From JAVXNW01 sp036645575 (lineage in GTDB: Bacteria > Bacillota > Clostridia > Christensenellales > Aristaeellaceae), in NCBI GenBank assembly GCA_036645575.1, contig JAVXNW010000058.1, positions 1-15,854 on the forward strand: a DNA stretch of 15,854 nt. The letters are read 5' to 3'. The position numbers and the translations under genes are program-made. Of the stretch, positions 1 to 6,589 are shown in pieces; within the stretch, counting starts at the first letter, position 1, and each line of letters opens with the position of its first letter. The notes under the pieces are model-generated. The model was not told where the DNA came from. It saw nothing but the letters and a program-made list of their open reading frames with translations, and made no database searches.

Positions 1-21
1 CGCCCGCAGGCGCGCTGGCAT

Positions 22-73
22 CCAAGGACCTTCCTTGGCGGGGTCCAGGGGCAGCGCCCCGGCCGCCGGAGGC
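22..73. repeat. Palindromic GC-rich intergenic repeat
   Basis: Two hairpins stand side by side. CCAAGGA (22-28) pairs with TCCTTGG (32-38) over a 3-nt loop. CC-A-GGGGC (45-52) pairs with GCCCC-GG (56-62). The block ends in GGCCGCCGGAGGC. The arrangement resembles GC-rich 'GGGTCCAGGGGC...GCCCC...GCCGGAGGC' intergenic elements that I recall from Clostridia, but this is from memory and I could not search for other copies. It lies downstream of hpt and might also act as a transcript 3' end. The spacer from 74 to 144 is a C/T-rich tract with no gene seen. Confidence 0.4.
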
Positions 74-144
74 ACGTTCCCCTTAATTAACCTTCCCGCC
101 TCCCGGTTCCCCCCGCCTCCTCGTCCCCCCCGCCTCTCCCCTCG

Positions 145-705
145 CTACGCTTCGCCGCCGTAGACTTCGGGCTTGAGCACGCCGATCATCGGGAGCTCGC
201 GGTATTTTTCGGCATAGTCGAGGCCATAGCCGACGACGAACTCGTCGGGCACGGTAAAGCCGCAGTAGTCAACCTGGACATTGGTGCGGCGGCGTTCGGG
301 CTTATCGAGCAGCACGCAGATGGACAATTTCTTGACGCCGCGCGACAAGAGGTTATCGCGCAAAAACGCGAGGGACATGCCGCTATCGACGATATCCTCA
401 ATGATGATCACGTTGCGGCCGGTGATATCCTTGTCGAGGTCCTTGAGAATGCGCACGACGCCGGTCGACTTAGTCGCGCTGCCATAGCTCGAGATTGCCA
501 TAAAATCCATGCGCACCGGCAGCTTAATCTGGCGCGCCAGATCGGCAAAAAAGATGACTGCGCCCTTGAGAATGCCGACCAGCACCACCTCTTCGCCGTG
601 AAAGTCCTCGGTGATCTTGCGCCCCAACTGCGCGACGCGCTCGTCGATGGCGTCCTTGGTCAGCAGCACCTTCGCGAGATCGCGGTTGATCATTTGCTCG
701 TCCAT
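145..705 (-). CDS. hpt: Hypoxanthine(-guanine) phosphoribosyltransferase
   Basis: A cytosolic purine-salvage enzyme of 186 residues that joins PRPP to hypoxanthine or guanine to give IMP or GMP. The type I phosphoribosyltransferase signature with the acidic pair (IIIEDIVDSG) is at residues 100-109. The flexible catalytic loop SSYGSATKSTG is at 72-82, and the family's C-terminal PDEFVVGYGLDYAEKYR block is at 153-169. The start is set at ATG 705 because a GGAGG lies at 716-720; the in-frame extension to 801 runs inside tilS and has no such site. The first 16 bases overlap the end of tilS, so the two genes are cotranscribed and probably translationally coupled. In many Firmicutes the order is tilS-hpt-ftsH; no ftsH start is visible in the 144 bases after hpt. 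Confidence 0.96.
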   Translation of the reverse strand: MDEQMINRDLAKVLLTKDAIDERVAQLGRKITEDFHGEEVVLVGILKGAVIFFADLARQIKLPVRMDFMAISSYGSATKSTGVVRILKDLDKDITGRNVIIIEDIVDSGMSLAFLRDNLLSRGVKKLSICVLLDKPERRRTNVQVDYCGFTVPDEFVVGYGLDYAEKYRELPMIGVLKPEVYGGEA

Positions 706-2003
706 TGTCTGTCGTCCTCCCTCTCCCATGTGAGTTTGAGCGCCGCGCGCGTCTTGCGCGTGAGCGCCGCATCTTCGGAAATCGCAAGGCCTGGTACCCA
801 TAATACCCGTTCATCGCGCGCGATAATCACCTGCCACGCGCGGCGCGGCCTTGCAAGCTTTTTGTCGATCATGATCTGGGCGAGCGATTTGTCGCCCGGC
901 GCGCCGAGCGGGCGCATGACGTCGCCCGGCCTGCGCAGGCGCAAGACCGCGCCCGCGAGCGCGTCCGCGTCCAGCACTTGGCGCAGTGGATCGCCCGAAA
1001 TGCCGGCCTGCGCGGCGCATGAAAGCCGCATGGTGCCAAGTCCGGGCACGTGCGCGCCATCCGCAAGCGGCAGATTCACTTGCGGTGGCGCCTTGGCAAG
1101 GTCGATCAAATACAACCGCCCGCCCGTCTTTTCCGCGCGGAACCCCTTGAGCGCAAGCGCGCCGCGCGCCTGGCGATAGAGCGCGAGCAGTCGCGCCGCG
1201 ACCGCGCTGTCCTGCCCCGCGAGATGGTGCAGCGCGCTTCGCCATACGGCGGGGTGCGCCTCCGCCTCGCCAAGGCTCGCGCCAAACGGGTGCAGCCGCG
1301 CGTTTTCGGCCAGAAAGGCGCGCGTCGCCTGATCGAGAAAGTCACTTGCCTCGCGCGCCAAATCCGCAAACCGGCCAAGCGCCGCCTCCGCACCGGGATA
1401 GAGCGCCTGAAGCCGTGGAAAGACCTCGAGCCGCAGCGCGTTGCGGGGCGTGTCCGGCACAAAATTGGTCGCGTCCTCGCAATAGGGTTGATTGCGCGCG
1501 GCCAGGAAATCGTAGATCTGGCGCTTGGTCGCGTCCAGCAGCGGCCGCGCAAACGCGCCGTCCCGCGCGGCCATGCCGCCCGCGCCGTTCAGCGCGCCGC
1601 CGCGCAACAGGTGCATCAGCACCGTCTCCGCCTGATCGCCCGCATGGTGCGCGGTGGCGATCACGGCGCAATCCGCCTCCGCCTTCGCGCGCAGCAGAAA
1701 CGCCCTGCGCACGTCGCGCGCGCAACTTTCAAGGCCCTGGCCGCGCAGCGCGCACAGCGCGGGCACATCCGCGCGCGCCTCGAAAAGCAAAATGCCCATT
1801 TGCTGCGCGAGCGCCCGCACAAACGCCTGATCGCGGTCCGCCGCCGCGCCCCGGATGCCGTGGTTCAGGTGCGCGCAGACCAACTCAATGCGCCCGGCGC
1901 GCGCCTCCTCGCTAAGCAGCAGCAACAGCGCAACCGAGTCCGCGCCGCCCGACACCGCCGCCAATACGCGCTCGCCCGGCGCCAAAACCGGTAAAAGTCG
2001 CAT
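690..2003 (-). CDS. tilS: tRNA(Ile)-lysidine synthase TilS
   Basis: This 437-residue enzyme modifies C34 of the CAU-anticodon tRNA(Ile) to lysidine using ATP and lysine, so that it reads AUA. The PP-loop SGGADS is at residues 18-23, HLNHGIR at 45-51, and the ATP/tRNA motif ATAHHAGDQAET at 116-127. The C-terminal TilS domain (RRPGD...PLG...GDKSLAQIMIDKK) lies near the end. The start is ATG 2003: GGAGG stands 5 nt upstream, whereas the longer reading from TTG at 2024 would begin about at the predicted transcription start and lacks that site. The length suits the family. The gene is very rich in GCG and CGC codons, which creates long spurious open frames on the opposite strand. It overlaps hpt at its 3' end. 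Confidence 0.96.
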   Translation of the reverse strand: MRLLPVLAPGERVLAAVSGGADSVALLLLLSEEARAGRIELVCAHLNHGIRGAAADRDQAFVRALAQQMGILLFEARADVPALCALRGQGLESCARDVRRAFLLRAKAEADCAVIATAHHAGDQAETVLMHLLRGGALNGAGGMAARDGAFARPLLDATKRQIYDFLAARNQPYCEDATNFVPDTPRNALRLEVFPRLQALYPGAEAALGRFADLAREASDFLDQATRAFLAENARLHPFGASLGEAEAHPAVWRSALHHLAGQDSAVAARLLALYRQARGALALKGFRAEKTGGRLYLIDLAKAPPQVNLPLADGAHVPGLGTMRLSCAAQAGISGDPLRQVLDADALAGAVLRLRRPGDVMRPLGAPGDKSLAQIMIDKKLARPRRAWQVIIARDERVLWVPGLAISEDAALTRKTRAALKLTWEREDDRQWTSK

Positions 2004-2031
2004 GAAAACCTCCAACTCAACCAATTATATC

Positions 2032-2060
2032 ATAGTACCGCGAAATTGCTTCGACTGCAA
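2032..2060 (-). promoter_or_regulatory. Candidate sigma-A promoter of tilS-hpt
   Basis: Read on the minus strand, TTGCAG (2055-2060) and TACTAT (2032-2037) are separated by 17 bp, giving a start near 2025 and a short leader to ATG 2003. A second -10-like TATAAT overlaps at 2024-2029 but has no convincing -35 at the right distance. Confidence 0.5.
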
Positions 2061-2070
2061 GAAAAATATT

Positions 2071-2099
2071 GTGAAAACAATCGCTTTTGGGGCATGATA
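2071..2099 (+). promoter_or_regulatory. Possible sigma-G-type promoter of spoVAD
   Basis: CATGATA at 2093-2099 fits the sigma-G -10 consensus CATNHTA, and spoVA operons are classically under sigma-G in the forespore. The -35 side (around GTGAAAA, 2071-2077) fits poorly and its spacing is uncertain. The call rests mainly on the -10 and the identity of the downstream gene. The leader would be about 100 nt. Confidence 0.3.
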
Positions 2100-2205
2100 C
2101 CGTATGATTGGGCCAATTCGGGCGCAACAAGCGCAAAAATCGCCAGGCAACCGCGCGGCGCGCCCGCGTACCCAAGGTACAAGTCACAAAAAAGGAGCGA
2201 TGTTT

Positions 2206-3228
2206 ATGCAGCGTGGGCAGACGCTCACCTACAACAGCAGGCCGCGCATCCGCGCGTCGGCGGCAATCGGGGGCGGCAAGGAGGGCGCGGGCCCGCTCGG
2301 GGCGGATTTTGACTTAATCACGCAGGACGACCTGATGGGTCAGGACACGTGGGAGCAGGCCGAATCGGAGATGTCGCTGCGGGCGGTCGAACTGTGCCTG
2401 TCCAAGGGTGGACTGACGTCGGGCGCGGTGGAGGCGCTCTTGTGCGGCGACCTGCTCAACCAGATCATTGCGTCCGGGTTTGCGGCGCGGCAGTTGGGCG
2501 CGCCGTTTATCGGGCTGTATGGCGCGTGCTCGACGATGGTCGAGGCGCTTGTGCTGGGAACGGCGCTCGTGGACGCGGGCTTTCGCAAAAATTGCGTGTG
2601 CGCGGCGTCCAGCCACTTCTGCGCCGCCGAGCGCCAGTACCGCTACCCGCTGGAGCTGGGCAACCAGCGCCCGCCGTCGGCGCAATGGACGGCGACCGCC
2701 GCGGGCGCGGCGCTGGTCGATGGCGAGGACAAGCCGGGGCTTGCGCGGGTGACGCACGGCACGCTCGGCAAGGTGATCGACTACCGCATCAAGGACGCCA
2801 ACCACATGGGCGCGGCGATGGCGCCCGCGGTCGCCGACACGCTGTGCGCGCACCTGCGCGACCTTGACCGCAGCCCCGCGGATTACGACCTGATCGTCAC
2901 GGGCGACCTGGGCTACATCGGGCGCAAGCTGCTGCTGGAGCTGGTCAAGGCGCGCGGCGTGCCGATCGCGGACGCAAAGCTCATCGACTGCGGCGCGTCG
3001 CTTTACGACATCTCCCAGGACACCCACGCGGGCGGCAGCGGCTGCGGCTGCATTGCGTCCATCCTCGCCTGCCACTTTCTGCCCATGCTCGAAAGCCGCA
3101 GCGTCCACAGGCTGCTCGCGCTCGGCTCGGGCGCCATGCTCAGCCCCACGAGCGCCATGCAGGGCGAATCGATCCCAAGTATCTCCTACGCGGTGGCACT
3201 GGAGGCGGATGACGAATGGAAATCGTAA
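2206..3228 (+). CDS. spoVAD: Stage V sporulation protein AD
   Basis: A 340-residue thiolase-fold protein of the SpoVA machinery, which moves Ca-dipicolinate into the forespore and out at germination; SpoVAD is the dipicolinate-binding subunit. Family landmarks: GPLGADFD (29-36), GDLLNQ (81-86), YGACST (105-110), SSHFCAAERQYRYP (135-148), a central DYDLIVTGDLG block and a late GGSGCGC block. The length matches the Bacillus protein (338 residues, from memory). Start choice: the AAAGGAG at 2191-2197 is 8 nt from ATG 2206 but only 2 nt from ATG 2200, so 2206 is preferred; the longer frame from 2104 lacks a site. Its end overlaps spoVAE. spoVAC, usually just upstream, is absent here and tilS is divergent instead. 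Confidence 0.95.
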   Translation: MQRGQTLTYNSRPRIRASAAIGGGKEGAGPLGADFDLITQDDLMGQDTWEQAESEMSLRAVELCLSKGGLTSGAVEALLCGDLLNQIIASGFAARQLGAPFIGLYGACSTMVEALVLGTALVDAGFRKNCVCAASSHFCAAERQYRYPLELGNQRPPSAQWTATAAGAALVDGEDKPGLARVTHGTLGKVIDYRIKDANHMGAAMAPAVADTLCAHLRDLDRSPADYDLIVTGDLGYIGRKLLLELVKARGVPIADAKLIDCGASLYDISQDTHAGGSGCGCIASILACHFLPMLESRSVHRLLALGSGAMLSPTSAMQGESIPSISYAVALEADDEWKS

Positions 3229-3584
3229 TGTCGCTGGTCAAGGCGTTCGTCGTGGGCGGGCTGTTTTGCGTGGTCGGCGAAATACTGCTGCTTCGAACCA
3301 AGCTCACAAGCGCGCGCATATTGGTCGCCTACGTGGTCGCGGGCGTGTTCCTGACCGCCATCGGCGTCTATAAGCCCATCGTGGACTTCGCCGGCGCCGG
3401 CGCGACGGTGCCGCTGACCGGGTTTGGCTACTCGCTCGCGATGGGCGCCATCAACGCCGTGCACGAGCAAGGCGTGCTGGGCGCGTTTAGCGGCGGCGTA
3501 GTCAATACGGCATCCGGCATCACCGCCGCCATCCTGTTCGGCCTCCTAAACGCCCTGCTCTTCAAACCGCACCGAAAGCCGTAG
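3216..3584 (+). CDS. spoVAE: Stage V sporulation protein AE (SpoVAEb type)
   Basis: A 122-residue, very hydrophobic inner-membrane protein of the SpoVA channel. It has about four membrane segments and the family core DFAGAGATVPLTGFGYSLA near the middle, followed by GVLGAFSGGVVNTASGITAAI. The start at 3216 has GGAGG 10 nt upstream (3201-3205). A second ATG at 3228 forms a TAATG stop/start overlap with the end of spoVAD, so either start implies coupled translation. With spoVAD it forms a two-gene unit; no spoVAC or other spoVA gene follows. Confidence 0.93.
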   Translation: MEIVMSLVKAFVVGGLFCVVGEILLLRTKLTSARILVAYVVAGVFLTAIGVYKPIVDFAGAGATVPLTGFGYSLAMGAINAVHEQGVLGAFSGGVVNTASGITAAILFGLLNALLFKPHRKP

Positions 3585-3587
3585 TAT

Positions 3588-3611
3588 ACTTAAGTTATAT
3601 TACTTAAATAA
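3588..3611. promoter_or_regulatory. Candidate ROK operator upstream of the regulator gene
   Basis: An AT-rich island holds the palindrome ACTTAAGT (3588-3595) and a wider inverted repeat TTAAGT (3590-3595) / ACTTAA (3602-3607). The same 8-mer recurs at 5467-5474, right after the transport-operon promoter. It sits just upstream of the -35 of the ROK gene, a place suited to autoregulation. It could also be a weak terminator arm for spoVAE, though the stem is short and AT-only. Confidence 0.4.
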
Positions 3612-3626
3612 ATTTATCCTGCCGTA

Positions 3627-3655
3627 TTGTCCGATGTGTTAATTTATGCTATACT
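3627..3655 (+). promoter_or_regulatory. Sigma-A promoter of the ROK regulator gene
   Basis: TTGTCC (3627-3632), 17-bp spacer, TATACT (3650-3655), with an extended -10 TG at 3647-3648. Predicted start near 3662. TGCTA (3647-3651) and TAGCA (3658-3662) form a short inverted repeat around the -10. Confidence 0.7.
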
Positions 3656-3693
3656 GCTAGCAATACATCGAAAAGCGGAAAGGAACGAGTGAG

Positions 3694-4926
3694 TTGCAGA
3701 CGTTTTCGCGCATGGATAAACACTTGATGGCCCAGATGAATAAAAAAAATGTGATTCAGTGCATCGATCGCTTTGGGCCGATCAATCGCTCCGCCATTGC
3801 CAAGATGGTGGGACTGAGTATACCGGCGGTCATGGATATCACCGAGGAATTGATCGCGCACGGTTTGGTGACCAGCGCGATGCGCGAGGGGAGCGGTCAA
3901 GGCAAACGCCCCGAAGTGCTGAGCCTGTCGGGCGATCGCTTTCGGTTGGTTGGCGTGGACGTGGGGCGAACCACGACGCGCCTCGTGCTGGTCGGATTGG
4001 ATAAGCGGATATTGCGTTCCCAGAAATTCCCGACTGAACCGGTGGCACAGCCGCGGCAGTATGCCGAACGCGTTGCACAGGCGGTTGAGCAATTGATTGA
4101 GCAGGCGGGCATTGATCCCGCCACGGTGCTCGGCGTGTGCGTCGCGAAACCTGGCCTCATTGAGCCCGAGACCGGCCGCGTGATCTTTTCGCCCAACTTC
4201 GGCTGGCAAGACGTGCCGCTCAAGGCATGGATGAGTGAATTGCTTCCTTACCCAGTCATGGTGGAAAACGCCAACCGGGCACAGGCCCTGTGGGAGGTTT
4301 GCGTCCATCCCGATGACGAACGGCTGACGGTGTTGTGCGTAGGCCTGGGCTATGGCATTGGCGGCGCACTCATTGAACAGGGAAAGGTCTACCGCGGCGC
4401 AAGCGGAACCAGCGGAGAAATCGGCCACGTGACGGTCAGCAAGGACAGCGGCGCACTGTGCAGCTGCGGAAATACCGGCTGTCTGGAGTCGCTGGCCTCG
4501 GGCGCGGCGCTGTCGCAGCAGGCGCGCACCATCGTCGCCGGGCACGTGAAGACGATCCTGCGCGACATGGCGGGCGAAGCGCCGGAAAAAATCGACGCCA
4601 AGATGGTCTTTGACGCGGCGGCGCTGGGCGACCATGCGGCGCGGCTTTTGATCGACCGCGCGGCGGAATACATAGGCATTGCGCTGGCGATGACCATCAA
4701 CCTGCTCGACCCCGACAAGATTTATCTGTGTGGGGGACTCATGAAAAACGGCCCCTATTTTCTGACCAAGATCAAGGACTGCACCTTGCGCCGCCAGATG
4801 CACCAAGCGGGCCGCAACGTGTCGATTCAGACCGGCAGCGCGGAGGAGTGGAACGTCGCGCTGGGCGCAACGCAGGTGATTCCCTTTTACGACTGGGACG
4901 GACCCGCGCTGGCGTTCATGCGCTGA
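3694..4926 (+). CDS. ROK-family transcriptional repressor (XylR/NagC-like)
   Basis: A 410-residue sugar-responsive DNA-binding protein. A winged helix-turn-helix spans about residues 16-62 (INRSAIAKMVG...AVMDITEELIAHGLV). The ROK domain starts at VGVDVG (86-91). The structural zinc motif is at H245 and CSCGNTGC (256-263). The sugar-kinase machinery is degraded: the phosphate loop reads DVGRTTT rather than DxGGT, and the catalytic acid expected after VEN (189-192) is Ala, so it should be a regulator rather than a kinase. The TTG start at 3694 is chosen because AAAGGA lies 9 nt upstream; ATG 3712 is too far from it. Placed upstream of and codirectional with the sugar operon, it is the likely local repressor, responding to the imported sugar or a derivative. 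Confidence 0.9.
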   Translation: MQTFSRMDKHLMAQMNKKNVIQCIDRFGPINRSAIAKMVGLSIPAVMDITEELIAHGLVTSAMREGSGQGKRPEVLSLSGDRFRLVGVDVGRTTTRLVLVGLDKRILRSQKFPTEPVAQPRQYAERVAQAVEQLIEQAGIDPATVLGVCVAKPGLIEPETGRVIFSPNFGWQDVPLKAWMSELLPYPVMVENANRAQALWEVCVHPDDERLTVLCVGLGYGIGGALIEQGKVYRGASGTSGEIGHVTVSKDSGALCSCGNTGCLESLASGAALSQQARTIVAGHVKTILRDMAGEAPEKIDAKMVFDAAALGDHAARLLIDRAAEYIGIALAMTINLLDPDKIYLCGGLMKNGPYFLTKIKDCTLRRQMHQAGRNVSIQTGSAEEWNVALGATQVIPFYDWDGPALAFMR

Positions 4927-4960
4927 GGCGCGGGCCGCCTTCACGCGCCTGAAGGGCTAA

Positions 4961-5119
4961 GGAACCGCTGAATAAATCCCGCACGCGCTGGCTTTTGCAT
5001 TTCCACCATCTCCGCCCCGCAAAATCCGGGGCGTAGCGCTTTTGCACCTTCGGCTTTTGTAGGGCGATTCTGGCAAAAATTCAGCTCGCCATCACGCGCG
5101 TTCTTTAATCGGCGGTTCC
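4961..5119. mobile_element. MITE-like element with long imperfect terminal inverted repeats
   Basis: GGAACCGC at 4961-4968 is matched by GCGGTTCC at 5112-5119. By my alignment the inverted ends agree at 24 of 32 positions, which is hard to get by chance. The 159-bp body has no credible gene and contains a hairpin, CGCCCCG (5013-5019) with CGGGGCG (5027-5033). Size and structure fit a non-autonomous insertion element. CTAA precedes the left end, but I see no matching direct repeat on the right, so the target duplication is unproven. The transposase family is unknown to me. Confidence 0.6.
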
Positions 5120-5262
5120 CGAAAGGATGAACGCGAAAGATGCGAGGCGGCTTTGACGAGCGGCGTGGCGCCAGATTCCAAGGCGCGGCCGCGCGTGCGG
5201 GGCGCGGGGATCGCGCGAAAAAGTCCCGTGGGGCGACGGAACTGGTTTGGACCGATCCATCA
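5120..5262. other. GC-rich gene-free spacer
   Basis: No gene is supported here. The stretch is GC-rich and includes the perfect 12-bp palindrome GCGCGGCCGCGC at 5183-5194. An open frame from 5140 to 5427 has no ribosome-binding site and no recognisable domain. The segment could be part of a larger repeat including the adjoining MITE-like element. Confidence 0.4.
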
Positions 5263-5307
5263 AAAAACGCGGAAACGGCCTCCCAAAGGGGCGCGTCCCG
5301 CGTTTTT
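5263..5307. terminator. Bidirectional terminator-like hairpin
   Basis: AAAAACGCGG (5263-5272) pairs perfectly with CCGCGTTTTT (5298-5307) over a 25-nt loop. The stem is GC-rich at the top and ends in a T5 run on the plus strand and, by symmetry, on the minus strand. It probably ends the ROK transcript before the next promoter at 5424. Confidence 0.5.
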
Positions 5308-5359
5308 CAACAATATCCACCCAATCTGTTAAGCAAAGGAGATATTAAACCAAGACATT

Positions 5360-5374
5360 TGGCGCAATGCGCCA
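5360..5374. promoter_or_regulatory. Perfect 15-bp palindrome, possible regulator site
   Basis: TGGCGCA (5360-5366), a central A, and TGCGCCA (5368-5374). It lies 50 bp upstream of the -35 of the transport operon. With only one central base it is unlikely to be an RNA hairpin and resembles a dimeric-regulator site. No regulator is assigned. Confidence 0.35.
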
Positions 5375-5423
5375 TAAAAATACGGGTGAAAATGGACGTA
5401 GTGACTATTTTGGAGAAGGAGGA

Positions 5424-5452
5424 TTGACAACGAACGGGCGAGGTGGTAGAAT
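5424..5452 (+). promoter_or_regulatory. Sigma-A promoter of the sugar transport/isomerase operon
   Basis: Consensus TTGACA (5424-5429), a 17-bp spacer and TAGAAT (5447-5452). Transcription should start near 5459. AGGTG (5441-5445) and CACCT (5453-5457) flank the -10 as an inverted repeat. A strong promoter of this kind usually needs a repressor, in keeping with the downstream operator and the neighbouring ROK gene. Confidence 0.8.
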
Positions 5453-5465
5453 CACCTTGCTGGAT

Positions 5466-5482
5466 AACTTAAGTGAGTTAAG
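5466..5482. promoter_or_regulatory. Candidate ROK operator at the operon start site
   Basis: ACTTAAGT (5467-5474) lies inside a larger palindrome, CTTAA (5468-5472) / TTAAG (5478-5482). The site covers about +8 to +24 of the predicted transcript, a classic blocking position. The same 8-mer is present upstream of the ROK gene at 3588-3595. Confidence 0.5.
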
Positions 5483-5531
5483 CTAAACAACTGAGAACGA
5501 CGTCCAGGCATTGACAGAGGGGGAGCGCATC

Positions 5532-6533
5532 ATGAAAAACGGAGCGGCAGGCATTACGAAAGCGGAAACGACTCGGGTCTCCTTGTTGAAACGATTTTTT
5601 CTCCAATCCTATTCCAGCGCCGTAGTGGCTTGCGTGTTGTTGGCTATCCTTTTTTCGGTGACCACGACCTCATTTTTATCCTCGTTCAACCTGTTCAACC
5701 TGTCCCGCACGATTGCGAGTTATGGTTTTATTGCCGCGGCGCAGTTGATGGTTGCGGTCATCGGCGGTATGAACCTGTCGGTTGGCGCGGTCGGTGCGTT
5801 GGCGACCGTGGTGTCAGGCATCCTCATGCAGAACTTGGGGCTGCCGACCGCGATCGTGATGCTTCTGACGGTTGCGGTCGGCGCGCTGTGCGGCCTCGCC
5901 AATGGTTTTTTGATCACCAAACTAAAGCTTGCCCCCTTTATCATCACGCTGGCCATGTCGTTTGTCTATGATGGCCTTGCGATGGGGGTTTCCCACGGCT
6001 ATTCCTATGCGATCAACGAGGATTTTACTGCCCTGGGTCGCGGAAGGATGCTGGGCACATCGACGCTGTTCGTGCTGCTCATTGCATTGGTGCTGGTGTT
6101 GGTGGTCGTGTTTCGGTATACGCGCTTTGGCCGCAACGTGCTTGCGGTGGGCGGCAACGCAAACGCGGCGCGGCTGTCGGGCATTAAGGTGGACGGCGTG
6201 ACGATTGCCTGCAATATGCTTTCCTGCGCGCTGGCGGCGCTGGCAGCCATGCTGTGGACATCTAAAGCGGGCACCGCGTCGCCGACGACCGGCGCAGATT
6301 GGATGCTGTACTCGTTTGCGGTCTGCGCGATCGGGGGCATATCGCTTTCGGGCGGCAACTTTACCGCCATTGGCTTCTTCTGCGGCGCGTGCATTTTGAC
6401 AATGGTGCGAAACGGCCTGACGATGGTGCACGTGGACATCTACTTTGAAGAGGCGTTCTTGGGCGCCGTTATCCTGATTGCCGTCTCGCTGGAAAGTCTG
6501 CGCAGCCGAATGGCTCGGAATGTAGCGCTGTAG
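5532..6533 (+). CDS. Sugar ABC transporter permease (RbsC-like)
   Basis: A 333-residue inner-membrane permease of the ribose/xylose/galactose (CUT2) branch, expected to act as a homodimer with the ATPase and binding protein that follow. It has 8-10 hydrophobic segments. Family motifs are GGMNLSVGAVGAL (the usual GGIDLSVG block, here with Asn for Asp), VGGNANAARLSGI and AIGGISLSGG near the C-terminus. The start at ATG 5532 is chosen because the purine-rich AGAGGGGGAG at 5516-5525 lies 6 nt upstream; a TTG at 5511 gives a longer reading without such a site. First gene of the operon, 56 nt before the binding-protein gene. Substrate is inferred from context only. Confidence 0.92.
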   Translation: MKNGAAGITKAETTRVSLLKRFFLQSYSSAVVACVLLAILFSVTTTSFLSSFNLFNLSRTIASYGFIAAAQLMVAVIGGMNLSVGAVGALATVVSGILMQNLGLPTAIVMLLTVAVGALCGLANGFLITKLKLAPFIITLAMSFVYDGLAMGVSHGYSYAINEDFTALGRGRMLGTSTLFVLLIALVLVLVVVFRYTRFGRNVLAVGGNANAARLSGIKVDGVTIACNMLSCALAALAAMLWTSKAGTASPTTGADWMLYSFAVCAIGGISLSGGNFTAIGFFCGACILTMVRNGLTMVHVDIYFEEAFLGAVILIAVSLESLRSRMARNVAL

Positions 6534-6589
6534 CGGGCGGGCACTTCTATTGCTTCCCATAGAACTTATTTTATAAGGAGGACTTCCCC

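Noticed and set aside
1050..1994. Long plus-strand open frame of 314 codons opposite tilS
   Set aside because: It is a GC-driven mirror of tilS, rich in Arg/Ala/Gln with no domain, and tilS has clear catalytic motifs.
2314..3108. Minus-strand open frame of 264 codons opposite spoVAD
   Set aside because: Antisense shadow; spoVAD is unmistakable on the other strand.
3649..4944. Minus-strand open frame of 431 codons opposite the ROK gene
   Set aside because: It covers the ROK promoter and gene in antisense, has no recognisable domain, and the ROK reading has clear motifs.
4926..4950. Hairpin just after the ROK stop codon (AGGCGCG/CGCGCCT)
   Set aside because: Seven-base stem with a long loop and no T-run; the hairpin at 5263-5307 is a better terminator candidate.
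5140..5427. Plus-strand open frame of 95 codons between the ROK gene and the permease
   Set aside because: No ribosome-binding site, no recognisable domain, and it crosses a terminator-like hairpin, a palindrome and the start of the operon promoter.
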